Below, in pieces: positions 1 through 8,071 of a stretch of 50,045 nucleotides of DNA (its first letter is position 1; the number at the start of each line of letters is the position of its first letter). The translations under genes were made by a program, and so were the position numbers. The stretch lies in the NCBI GenBank assembly GCA_016744185.1, contig JADGEY010000005.1, positions 1 through 50,045 on the forward strand. Reading direction: 5' to 3'. The stretch is from Emcibacteraceae bacterium (GTDB lineage: Bacteria > Pseudomonadota > Alphaproteobacteria > Sphingomonadales > Emcibacteraceae). The notes under the pieces are model-generated. The model saw nothing but the letters and a program-made list of their open reading frames with translations. It was not told the DNA's origin and did not search any database.

Positions 1-1271
1 TCTCCTGCATCATTTCTATAGAGCGCTTCTAAACTATCACCCTTTCTCGAAAATTCCCATTCCCCTGCCCTGTTTTTTGGCGCAGAGGCAATAATCGTTG
101 GGCAGAGCGGCGTTTTAGCCACAACAGGCATCACAGGCAGACTTAATTTAGTCGGCGTTCCCGTCAAAGTCCTTGCAAGAGCTTTTGCCGAGCGCATAAG
201 AGGCTCGACATACATTAAAACATGCCCGTCAATATCAGCGCAGTCGCCGAGCGCAAAAATATCTTTCGCAGAGGTTTCTAAATAGTAATCCACCTTAATC
301 CCTGCCGAAATTTCTAAACCTGCGTCCTTTGCAAGCGTCACATTAGAGCGCAGCCCTATGGCACAGACAATTAAATCCGCTGTTAGAAGCTCGCCATTAT
401 CCAGCGTAACGGCAAATTTTTCCTCTATCATATCAATAGACTGGATGCTGCTCTCTAAATGGAGCGCTATATTTTCCTTGATAAGCCGCTCTTTCATCAA
501 TTCCCCAGCTTCACTAGGCAGAAGCCCGCTCATGGGAAGCCTTGCCCTATCAATCAATGTCACATTTTTATTCTGGCAAGAAAGATCGGCAGCAAATTCA
601 CAGCCGATAAGACCCGCACCAATAATAATCACGTCAGATTTTCCCGCAAGGTCAGCCCTATATTTACGGTAATCAAGCAGATTATTCACATGATGCACCA
701 TGCCCCCTGCGTTCCCTGCAAATTTTGGCATAAGAGGGCTTGCCCCCACCGCAAGAACAAGCTTGGAATATTTAAAAACTTCGCCTTCTGCCTCTATTTC
801 TGCTCGCTCTGCACTAATAGAGGTCACTTTATGGTAGGATTTTATACTTAGGTTAAGAGCTGCCTCTACCTGTTTTTTAGAACTTAAAATAATATCATCA
901 GGGTCTTTGCCATAAGCTAAGCCATTTGAAAGATTAGGCTTGATATAAAAACTTCCCTCATCAGCGCAGATCATAACAAGGCGGACGGTCTGATCTATTT
1001 TACGGATTTCTTTTGCAAGGTTGTAAGCCGCCATTCCAGAACCAATGATAATAATCGGATCACTATCCAGAATTTCAGAAGATACAGCCGCAGAGAGCGC
1101 AGCGGTTTTAACTTCCATCATATCGAAGTCTTCTTTCCCTATGCCGCATTCAGGACAGACCCAATCATCTGGTATATCTGCCCATAACGTCCTGGGGGCG
1201 AATCCTTCTTTTTCATCGCCTTTTGCTTCATCATAGATCCAGCCACAAACCAAACATATCCAAGTTTTCAC
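1..1271 (-). CDS. Rubredoxin fused to FAD-dependent rubredoxin reductase (C-terminus cut by window edge)
   Basis: About 423 codons are visible on the minus strand, starting at a GTG (1269-1271) with AGGA seven bases upstream; the ATG three bases earlier runs straight into a stop. Residues 1-55 form a rubredoxin with the two iron-binding pairs CLVCG and CPECG and the WIYDEAKGD signature. After a short linker comes a Rossmann FAD/NAD reductase (IIIIGSGMAAYNLAKEI, later a GASPLMPK segment and DIFALGDCAD, the second FAD-contact motif). Rubredoxin reductases pass electrons from NAD(P)H through FAD to rubredoxin; here donor and carrier are one chain. It is divergent from the Rieske operon, which has no ferredoxin or reductase gene of its own in this window, so it may be the electron supply for that oxygenase (inference). 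It could instead serve oxidative stress or an alkane hydroxylase elsewhere. The domain assignment is secure; the partner is not. Confidence 0.88.
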   Translation of the reverse strand, partial: MKTWICLVCGWIYDEAKGDEKEGFAPRTLWADIPDDWVCPECGIGKEDFDMMEVKTAALSAAVSSEILDSDPIIIIGSGMAAYNLAKEIRKIDQTVRLVMICADEGSFYIKPNLSNGLAYGKDPDDIILSSKKQVEAALNLSIKSYHKVTSISAERAEIEAEGEVFKYSKLVLAVGASPLMPKFAGNAGGMVHHVNNLLDYRKYRADLAGKSDVIIIGAGLIGCEFAADLSCQNKNVTLIDRARLPMSGLLPSEAGELMKERLIKENIALHLESSIQSIDMIEEKFAVTLDNGELLTADLIVCAIGLRSNVTLAKDAGLEISAGIKVDYYLETSAKDIFALGDCADIDGHVLMYVEPLMRSAKALARTLTGTPTKLSLPVMPVVAKTPLCPTIIASAPKNRAGEWEFSRKGDSLEALYRNDAG

Positions 1272-1308
1272 CTCATAATCCTTTAATAATAATCTATTAA
1301 CCTGTTTT

Positions 1309-1363
1309 CATATTTAAATTATATGAAAAATGAATTAATTACTTTTCATATAATTTAAATATG
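1309..1363. promoter_or_regulatory. Perfect 21-bp inverted repeat in divergent promoter region
   Basis: Bases 1309-1329 are the exact reverse complement of 1343-1363, separated by 13 bases. Each arm is AT-rich, and its core (TTCATATAATTTAAATATG) is itself nearly self-complementary. This fits two facing operator sites, or one large site, between the leftward rubredoxin reductase gene and the rightward catabolic operon. A MarR, TetR or GntR-type repressor sensing the aromatic substrate would be typical, but no regulator gene is visible here. The right arm covers the ATG at 1361, which argues that translation of the next gene begins downstream at 1448. Confidence 0.7.
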
Positions 1364-1447
1364 TTATCCTCCAAAGTCAAGATGCTTCCTTTTCTTCTCC
1401 TTAATAAAGAGCTGATAGACAAACTTGCAACGGATAAAGGTTCTTTA

Positions 1448-4267
1448 ATGCAAACCGTTTACGATATTTTTAAAAAAAGCCATCAGGCTTATGCTGAGCG
1501 TCCCTTTATTCATATTCCAGAGACATCTTCTGCAAAATATCAAAAAACGGCTGTTGATTATACTTATGATCAAGCCAATATAGAAATCTTAAGCCTGATT
1601 GAGGTTTATAAGAAATCAGGTCTATCTATTAATAATAGATGCGGATTATTGCTTGAAAATAGAGCGGAGTTTTTCTTTCACTGGCTTGCTTTAAATGCAC
1701 TAGGGGTCAGCATCGTTCCGCTGAACGGTGAATTTTCGGTCGCTGAACTTACTTATGTTATTTCCCATAGCGAGCTTCAATTAATCATTACCCTGCCAAG
1801 CTATATGCAGAAACTAGAGCAAGCAGCCGAAAGCATAAAAAGCCCTGTTACCCTTATTCAATCGACAAAGATCAGCTCTTTAAAAGAGGCTCATTTTACC
1901 CCGCCCTCTGTTTCATCGCCCTCTCCTTCTTCAGAGACTGAATGCGCCATGCTTTACACTTCGGGCAGTACAGGGCAGCCAAAAGGCTGCATTTTAAGCA
2001 ATGAATATTTTACCTATTTTGCTCAATGGTATAAAGATGTCGGCGGATATTGCGCTCTTGAAATGGGCAAAGAACGCCTGCTTACGCCCCTGCCGCTTGT
2101 TCATATGAACGCTCTTGCTTGTTCCACTATGGTGATGATGATTACGGGCGGCTGCATTATTCAGCTTGACCGTTTTCACCCTAAAACATGGTGGAAAACC
2201 GTACGGGAAACAGGGGCGACGGCACTGCATTATTTGGGGGTTCTGCCCGCTATGCTATTAAACCTAGAGCCCAGCCCTGATGATAAAAACCATAAAGTAA
2301 AATTCGGTTTTGGCGCAGGCGTAAACCCAAAACATCACGCCGCCTTTGAAGAAAGATTTGCCTTTCCTTTGATTGAGGCATGGGCGATGACAGAATCGGG
2401 CGCAGGGGGCTGCATCATTGCGGCTCATGAGCCAAGGCATGTGGGTACAAGCTGTTTTGGCAGACCCGCCCCAGAAGTTGAATTTAAACTGATCGATGAG
2501 AAAGGCAAAGAAGTAAAAGAAGGCGAGCCGGGTGAGCTTTTGGTCAGAGCCGCAGGTAAAAATCCCCAGCACGGATTTTTCACCTCCTACCATAAAAATG
2601 ACGCTGCCACTAAAGAAGCTGTTAAAGAAGGCTGGCTTCACACGGGGGACGTGGTGAAAGTCAGCCCCGATGGGACGATGTCTTTTGTTGACCGCAGGAA
2701 AAATGTTATTCGCAGATCGGGCGAAAATATTTCAGCTTTAGAGGTTGAAACTATTTTATCTCTTGATCCTAAGATTGATAAAGTCGCTGCCGCCCCCGCC
2801 TATGATGAAATTCGGGGCGATGAGGTTATGGCATGCATTGTTTTAAAAGGCGGGCATGCACCAGACTTTAAAACTGCAAAAGCCCTGTTTGATTTCAGCG
2901 CCCAGCATCTGGTCTATTTTAAAACCCCTGGTTATATTGCTTTTGTAGAGGAGCTTCCTCTAACAGCCTCCCAAAAATTAAAACGGGGCGATATGAAAAA
3001 GCTCTGCGCTGATCTTATCGAAAACGGCTCTGCGCTGGATTTACGGTCTTTTAAGAAACGTAAAAAACCAAAAATAAAGCCTCTAAAACCCATTAAAACA
3101 GCCTCTTTTGAAGGGGTCGCAATTGTCTCCCCTGTTAGCATCCCTTATGAGCGTTTTAGCGATAAAGCAGCTCCATGGTTTTTTGGTAAAGCTCTAGCCG
3201 ATCTTATAGTGTCAGCTAATATTGAGAAAAGCGATATTGATGGTTTAGCCGTCTCTAGCTTTACCCTTGCGCCCGACAGCGTTATTACTTTATGTGAATA
3301 TTTTGATCTCTCCCCTCGGTGGATTGAACAATGCCCCTTTGGCGGAGCGGCAGGCATTATAGCTCTGCGCCGTGCGGCAAGGGCTATACAAATGGGTGAT
3401 GCAAATATTATCGCTTGCATCGGGGCGGATACCCAAAAGGCCGAAGGGTTTAAAGAACTGGTTCAGAATTTTAGTGCATTTTCTGCCTCTTCATCTTATC
3501 CCTACGGCGCAGCGGGACCAAATGGGGCGTTCTCTCTTATCACGCAAAATTATATGGATAAATATAATGTTGAGCGGGAAGCTTTCGGACATATTGCTCT
3601 TTCACAGCGTCATAATGCTCAAAGCTATAAAAATGCTTTGATCAAGAAAGACCTGACAATGGCGGATTACCTGCAAGCCCGCCCGATTGCAGGGTCCCTG
3701 CATTTATTTGATTGCGTGATGCCCTGCGCAGGCGCAGAGGGTTTTCTGGTGATGTCTATTCAGCAAGCAGAGAATTTAAAGCTTCCTTATGCCGTGATTA
3801 GCAGCGCAGGTGAGCTTCATAATGCCTATCATAATGACCCCGTTCAATACCGCTCAGGCTGGGATCGTTACGCAGACGATATGTTCGCTGAAGCAGAGCT
3901 GGAGCGAAAGGATATTGACCTGCTTTATACCTATGATGATTATCCCGTGATTTCCATGATGCAAATGGAAGATTTAGGCTTTTGTAGCAAAGGAGGCGCA
4001 GCTGAATTTATTCAAAATAACAATTTAGATTTTGACACAGGCGGCCTCGTTCATAACAGTTCAGGCGGACAATTATCGGGCGGACAAGCAGGCAGCGCAG
4101 CAGGATTTATGGGCGTAACCGAAGCCGTGCGCCAGCTTACGAACGCTGCGCTTGGTAATGCTGTTGCCTCACCCCAAAATGCTCTTGTCAGCGGCTATGG
4201 TATGATTAATTATGACAGAGGGCTTTGTTCTGCCGCCGCCATATTAAAGAAAGGCGGCGCATCATGA
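1448..4267 (+). CDS. Acyl-CoA ligase fused to thiolase-like (Ltp2-type aldolase) domain
   Basis: The protein has 939 residues from the ATG at 1448, chosen because AAAGG lies seven bases upstream and because ANL ligases begin close to this point; an in-frame ATG at 1361 lies inside the inverted repeat. Residues 1 to about 530 are an AMP-forming ligase: P-loop LYTSGSTGQPKG near 168, AWAMTESG, GWLHTGD, the DRRKNVIRRSGENIS hinge, and a C-terminal LPLTASQKLKRG segment carrying the catalytic-lysine region. A Lys/Pro-rich linker (about 534-550) leads to a thiolase-fold domain of the SCP2/lipid-transfer class, including EDLGFCSKG and NSSGGQLSGGQAG. The usual CxSG nucleophile is GAAG and the usual GHP is GQA, so Claisen thiolysis is unlikely. 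Such domains with a DUF35 partner act as retro-aldolases on 3-hydroxyacyl-CoA esters. It overlaps the DUF35 gene by ATGA. The fusion of activating enzyme and lyase is unusual; the substrate is inferred. Confidence 0.85.
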   Translation: MQTVYDIFKKSHQAYAERPFIHIPETSSAKYQKTAVDYTYDQANIEILSLIEVYKKSGLSINNRCGLLLENRAEFFFHWLALNALGVSIVPLNGEFSVAELTYVISHSELQLIITLPSYMQKLEQAAESIKSPVTLIQSTKISSLKEAHFTPPSVSSPSPSSETECAMLYTSGSTGQPKGCILSNEYFTYFAQWYKDVGGYCALEMGKERLLTPLPLVHMNALACSTMVMMITGGCIIQLDRFHPKTWWKTVRETGATALHYLGVLPAMLLNLEPSPDDKNHKVKFGFGAGVNPKHHAAFEERFAFPLIEAWAMTESGAGGCIIAAHEPRHVGTSCFGRPAPEVEFKLIDEKGKEVKEGEPGELLVRAAGKNPQHGFFTSYHKNDAATKEAVKEGWLHTGDVVKVSPDGTMSFVDRRKNVIRRSGENISALEVETILSLDPKIDKVAAAPAYDEIRGDEVMACIVLKGGHAPDFKTAKALFDFSAQHLVYFKTPGYIAFVEELPLTASQKLKRGDMKKLCADLIENGSALDLRSFKKRKKPKIKPLKPIKTASFEGVAIVSPVSIPYERFSDKAAPWFFGKALADLIVSANIEKSDIDGLAVSSFTLAPDSVITLCEYFDLSPRWIEQCPFGGAAGIIALRRAARAIQMGDANIIACIGADTQKAEGFKELVQNFSAFSASSSYPYGAAGPNGAFSLITQNYMDKYNVEREAFGHIALSQRHNAQSYKNALIKKDLTMADYLQARPIAGSLHLFDCVMPCAGAEGFLVMSIQQAENLKLPYAVISSAGELHNAYHNDPVQYRSGWDRYADDMFAEAELERKDIDLLYTYDDYPVISMMQMEDLGFCSKGGAAEFIQNNNLDFDTGGLVHNSSGGQLSGGQAGSAAGFMGVTEAVRQLTNAALGNAVASPQNALVSGYGMINYDRGLCSAAAILKKGGAS

Positions 4268-4632
4268 ATAATATAATCTTAGATATATGCAGTCAGTGCG
4301 GCGAAGCCCAATATCCACCAAGAGAAATTTGCCGTCATTGTCTTTCTGATCAAATCATTAAAAAAAACGTTAGTGCTTTTGGAAAAATCATCTCTCAAAT
4401 AGACTTGCGCCATAGCCTAGAGGTCTCATTTTTAAAAAAGCTTCCTTGGAAAATTTGCACTATTCAGCTCGAATGCGGCGCAATTATTATGGCGCATTTA
4501 GCAGAGCCTTTAAAGGCAGGTCAAAAGGCTGAAATTCAAAATATAACAGACCCAACAGGCGCAGATTGCTGGCTTGTTAAATCTATCGGCAGCACCCAAA
4601 TTAAATGGGAAAAGTTAGGAGGAAAATCATGA
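4264..4632 (+). CDS. DUF35 / OB-fold zinc-ribbon acyl-CoA-binding protein, partner of thiolase-like domain
   Basis: The protein has 122 residues. The N-terminal zinc ribbon has CSQCG and CRHCL pairs, followed by a small OB-fold ending in a segment that mentions no other known motif. Start 4264 gives an ATGA overlap with the preceding ligase/thiolase-like gene; an upstream ATG in the same frame would lie deep inside that gene. DUF35 proteins form tight complexes with thiolase-superfamily proteins (Ltp2 in steroid side-chain cleavage, BbsA/BbsB in benzylsuccinate degradation) and are needed for substrate binding or folding. Its position directly after the fusion gene strongly suggests the same partnership. 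Confidence 0.88.
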   Translation: MNNIILDICSQCGEAQYPPREICRHCLSDQIIKKNVSAFGKIISQIDLRHSLEVSFLKKLPWKICTIQLECGAIIMAHLAEPLKAGQKAEIQNITDPTGADCWLVKSIGSTQIKWEKLGGKS

Positions 4633-5372
4633 CAAAATTAAGAAATCCAGAATTAAAAAATGCTGTGGTAACGGGCGGCTCAGGGGGAATTGGCGCAGCC
4701 ATTAGCCAGCAGCTTTTAGAGGAGGGCTACAGAGTTTTTAGCCTTGCTCGCACCAAAGCGGAATTTAGCCATGAAAATTTAATTAACGTACAAATAGACC
4801 TTTCAGACCCAGAGGCGGCCAAAGCTTCTGCCCAGAAAATTGCCGCTGATTATGATGTGACTGTACTGGTTAATAACGCCGGCATTATCAGACCTGATCT
4901 TATAGAAGATGTAAAATTGGAAGATTTAAACTATCTCACCAATCTTCATTTAGGGGCGATGATTTTGCTAACCCAGAGCTTTCTTCCCGCTATGAAGGCA
5001 GCAAAATTTGGGCGCATTGTTAATATGTCTTCACGGGCAGCCTTAGGGCTTGCTACGAGAACGAATTATGCGGGAACGAAAGCGGCAATTATGAGCATGA
5101 CCCGCACATGGGCATTAGAGCTTGGACAGCACGGCATTACCGTTAATGCCATAGCGCCGGGCCCTGTTGTGACCGATATGTTTACAGAGGTGATCCCAGA
5201 ACATAGCGAGAAAGCCGCCGCCCTCGCCGCCTCTATCCCCGTAAAAAGACTAGGGCAAGCAGAGGACATCGCAAGAGCCGCACGTTTTTTTATAGAGGAA
5301 AAAAACAGTTTTATAACAGGGCAGACATTGTTCGTCTGCGGCGGTACATCTTTAGGATCAATCGCCCTATAA
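4629..5372 (+). CDS. Short-chain dehydrogenase/reductase (SDR)
   Basis: This is a classical SDR of 247 residues. The NAD(P)-binding TGGSGGIG motif is at residues 15-22, there is an NNAG motif, and the catalytic set is Ser134/135, Tyr147 and Lys151 in the NYAGTKAA block. The start is the ATG at 4629, which overlaps the previous stop as ATGA and has AGGAGG six bases upstream; the longer frame from 4605 lacks this. Within the operon it could oxidise a dihydrodiol or hydroxy intermediate formed by the Rieske oxygenase. FabG-like sequence similarity alone cannot fix the substrate. Confidence 0.9.
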   Translation: MTKLRNPELKNAVVTGGSGGIGAAISQQLLEEGYRVFSLARTKAEFSHENLINVQIDLSDPEAAKASAQKIAADYDVTVLVNNAGIIRPDLIEDVKLEDLNYLTNLHLGAMILLTQSFLPAMKAAKFGRIVNMSSRAALGLATRTNYAGTKAAIMSMTRTWALELGQHGITVNAIAPGPVVTDMFTEVIPEHSEKAAALAASIPVKRLGQAEDIARAARFFIEEKNSFITGQTLFVCGGTSLGSIAL

Positions 5373-5400
5373 AAGTAAAAGTAATTGGAAAGATAACGCA

Positions 5401-6717
5401 ATGACAAAGACCATAGAAGATATTAAAAAACTGGTTGAACCAGACCGCATTCACCGCAGCCTTTACAGCGACCCTGAGTTATTCGCCCTTGAACAAGAAC
5501 GAATTTTTGAAAGCACTTGGGTTTATATGGGGCATGAAAGCCAAGTTAAAGAAAACGGCGATTACATGACCCTGAATATTGGACGTAAGCCCGTGATTAT
5601 GGTGCGGGGGCGTGATGGCAATATTAATGTTCTTCATAATCAATGTACCCATCGGGGCGCAAAGGTTGCGGGTAAAAAATGCGGTAATGCACGGGCTTTT
5701 AGATGCTGTTATCATGGCTGGACTTTCAAGACAGACGGCACTTTAATCGGCGTGCCTCATAAAGGCGGCTATGAAGAAACCCATTTTGATATTAAAGACC
5801 CAAAATTCAGTCTTAAAGTTGTCCGATCACAAAGCTACCGCGGCTTTATTTTCGCCAATCTATCCAGCAAAGGGGCTGATTTAAAAGAATTTCTAGGAGA
5901 CGCTGCAAGCTCTATTGATAATATGATAGAACGCTCCCCGGGTGGTGATCTTGAAATTACAGGCGGGGTTTTACGCTACCGTCATAATTGTAACTGGAAA
6001 TTCTTTGTCGATAATTTAAACGATACAATGCACCCCATGGTCACCCACCAATCTGTCGGTGATGCATGCCAATCCTATATTGATGAGCTTCCGAAAGATA
6101 CGCCGCCCACAAGAGAAATGGATATTGTTGCGCCCTTTGGCAGCTCTTATGAAAATTTTGACATGATGGGCGTTTCTGTTGGACCAAAAGGGCATGCCTT
6201 TACAGGCGGTACGGATTCTATCCATAGTAACTATATGGAAGTAGACGGTTATATAGAAGCAATGCACAAGAGTTACGGCGAAGAAAAAACAAAAGAAATT
6301 CTTTGCGTTAACCGTCATAACACCATTTACTATCCTTCTTTAACCATTAAGGGGGCTATTCAATCGATCCGTATCATACGCCCTATTTCAGTCAATGAGA
6401 CAGAAATTGAAACATGGACGTTCAGATTGAAAGGTGCGCCAGATGATATGCTGCACCGTACGATGCTTTATTCGAGGCTGATTAATTCGCCCTCTTCCAT
6501 GGTTGGAAGTGATGATTTAGAGGCCTATACACGGCTAAGCGAAGGGCTGATGTCGGGGGGCAGTGAATGGGTTGATATGTCACGCTTTATCGGCAGAGAA
6601 GAACGCCCAGACGGAAATATGACGAGGGCTATCGGCACAAGCGATATATCTCTGCGCAATCAATATGCCGCTTGGCTAGGTTACATGACAGATGTACCCC
6701 AACAAGAGGAGCTGTAA
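5401..6717 (+). CDS. Rieske aromatic-ring-hydroxylating oxygenase, alpha subunit
   Basis: The catalytic subunit has 438 residues. The Rieske [2Fe-2S] ligands are Cys82, His84, Cys102 and His105 in CTHRG and CCYHGW, and the mononuclear iron site is Asp208-x2-His211-x4-His216 in NDTMHPMVTH. Family members insert one or two oxygen atoms into aromatic rings using electrons from NADH through a reductase with or without a ferredoxin. Length and C-terminal SRPBCC domain fit the benzoate/biphenyl/anthranilate/indole-acetate dioxygenase group. A GGAAAG ribosome site precedes the start. The beta-subunit gene follows after one base. No Rieske ferredoxin or FNR-type reductase gene is present in the window. 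Confidence 0.95.
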   Translation: MTKTIEDIKKLVEPDRIHRSLYSDPELFALEQERIFESTWVYMGHESQVKENGDYMTLNIGRKPVIMVRGRDGNINVLHNQCTHRGAKVAGKKCGNARAFRCCYHGWTFKTDGTLIGVPHKGGYEETHFDIKDPKFSLKVVRSQSYRGFIFANLSSKGADLKEFLGDAASSIDNMIERSPGGDLEITGGVLRYRHNCNWKFFVDNLNDTMHPMVTHQSVGDACQSYIDELPKDTPPTREMDIVAPFGSSYENFDMMGVSVGPKGHAFTGGTDSIHSNYMEVDGYIEAMHKSYGEEKTKEILCVNRHNTIYYPSLTIKGAIQSIRIIRPISVNETEIETWTFRLKGAPDDMLHRTMLYSRLINSPSSMVGSDDLEAYTRLSEGLMSGGSEWVDMSRFIGREERPDGNMTRAIGTSDISLRNQYAAWLGYMTDVPQQEEL

Positions 6718-6718
6718 A

Positions 6719-7207
6719 ATGAGCGATAAAAACTGCCCAACAACAAGCGAAATAACCGCATTAATTAACCGTGAAACTGAACTGCTTGACGATAAGAAAC
6801 TAGCTGAATGGATTGCTCTTTTCAGTGAGAAAGGCACATATTGGATGCCTGTCGCTATAGATCAAGCCGATCCTTTAAATCATATTTCTATTTTTTATGA
6901 TGACGTTCTCATGATGAATGTGCGCAAGCATAATTTAAAACATGCCCGTGCGCCTTCTAAAGAAGTAGAGATAAGATCATCTCGCCTTACAGGCAATATT
7001 CGGCTTTTAGATTTCGATGCTAAAACAGGAAATATGACCGTTAAATGTAATTTCCAAGCGGTTTTATATTATAATGAACAAACCCTATTTGCGGGGCAAT
7101 ATATTTATAAATTCATATGGACGGGTGAAAAATATCTTATTGAGCAAAAGAAAGTAAATCTCATTAACTGTGATGCTTCCCATGGAACAATCATCACTTA
7201 TATTTAA
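6719..7207 (+). CDS. Ring-hydroxylating oxygenase, beta subunit
   Basis: This is a structural subunit of 162 residues with the SnoaL-like cone fold typical of dioxygenase beta subunits: an N-terminal helix with ETELLDDKKLAEW, the YWMP strand, an R-SSRLTGNIR core and a C-terminal sheet. The start at 6719 is preceded by GAGGAG seven bases upstream and comes one base after the alpha-subunit stop; the longer frame from 6692 would overlap alpha needlessly. It forms an alpha3beta3 hexamer in relatives and has no catalytic residues of its own. Confidence 0.92.
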   Translation: MSDKNCPTTSEITALINRETELLDDKKLAEWIALFSEKGTYWMPVAIDQADPLNHISIFYDDVLMMNVRKHNLKHARAPSKEVEIRSSRLTGNIRLLDFDAKTGNMTVKCNFQAVLYYNEQTLFAGQYIYKFIWTGEKYLIEQKKVNLINCDASHGTIITYI

Positions 7208-7248
7208 AACATAATTTTTTAAAATCAACAGAAAATAAGGGTAAAAAA

Positions 7249-8025
7249 ATGACAAATACGACTTTAGATAATCTTATCACAGATCTTGCATCAGGCACGG
7301 TTCAGGTTGTGGATTTAACCGTTAATTTAGATGAAAATACGCCTGTAATTGGGCTGCCAGAAGAATTTAAACAGTCTCCTACTTTCAAGATGGAAAAGAT
7401 TTCACATTTTGATGATGCAGGGCCTGCTTGGTACTGGAATAAATTTTCTTGCGGTGAACATACAGGAACGCATTTCGATGCGCCCGGTCACTGGGTAACG
7501 GGCAAAGATTATTCCGATGGCTGCACCGATACAATCAAGCCGCAAGACCTAGTTGCCCCGGCGAATGTTATTGATGTGACCAAAGAATGCGCAGAAAACC
7601 CTGATTATCTGCTTACCCCTGAAAAAGTACAAGAATGGGAAGCCGAGCATGGCAAAATTGAAAAAGACAGCTGGCTGCTGATGAATTCAGGCTGGAGCAA
7701 AAGATCGGTGGAAGATTTCTTAAATTACGCTGAAGATGGGCCCCATACTCCTGGCCCTTCGGTAGAATGCGTAAAATTTCTGGTAGAAGAAAGAGATGTT
7801 ATAGGCTTTGGCACTGAAACAATCGGTACAGATGCAGGGCAAGCCTTTTTATTCGATCCCCAATTTCCATCTCATCACCTCATGCATGGCGCTAATAAAT
7901 TTGGGCTGGCTTCTTTGACCAATCTCGACAAATTACCGCCAAAAGGCTCTGTTTTGATCACACCGCCGTTAAAAATTGTAAATGGCAGCGGCAGTCCATT
8001 ACGGGTTTTAGCTTTGGTTTCATAA
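7249..8025 (+). CDS. Cyclase-family metal-dependent hydrolase (kynurenine formamidase / isatin hydrolase-like)
   Basis: The protein has 258 residues and carries the HxGTHxDxPxH signature of the cyclase family (PF04199): His71, His75 and Asp77 in HTGTHFDAPGH should bind Mn or Zn. The family includes kynurenine formamidase and isatin hydrolase, which hydrolyse amide or lactam bonds. In an operon with a Rieske oxygenase and an IorAB-type enzyme, lactam opening of an oxindole is a plausible role (inference). AAGGG lies eight bases before the start. The Ile/Val-Asp-Leu-Thr opening (VVDLTVNLDENTP) is typical of the family. Confidence 0.88.
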   Translation: MTNTTLDNLITDLASGTVQVVDLTVNLDENTPVIGLPEEFKQSPTFKMEKISHFDDAGPAWYWNKFSCGEHTGTHFDAPGHWVTGKDYSDGCTDTIKPQDLVAPANVIDVTKECAENPDYLLTPEKVQEWEAEHGKIEKDSWLLMNSGWSKRSVEDFLNYAEDGPHTPGPSVECVKFLVEERDVIGFGTETIGTDAGQAFLFDPQFPSHHLMHGANKFGLASLTNLDKLPPKGSVLITPPLKIVNGSGSPLRVLALVS

Positions 8026-8071
8026 AAGCTATTTCGGCAAAAAAGATAAAATATAAATTCAGGGTATAATC

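Noticed and set aside
1361..1447. Upstream ATG extending the ligase fusion by 29 residues
   Set aside because: It lies within the 21-bp inverted repeat, has no ribosome site and adds residues not typical of AMP-forming ligases; the ATG at 1448 has AAAGG at a good distance.
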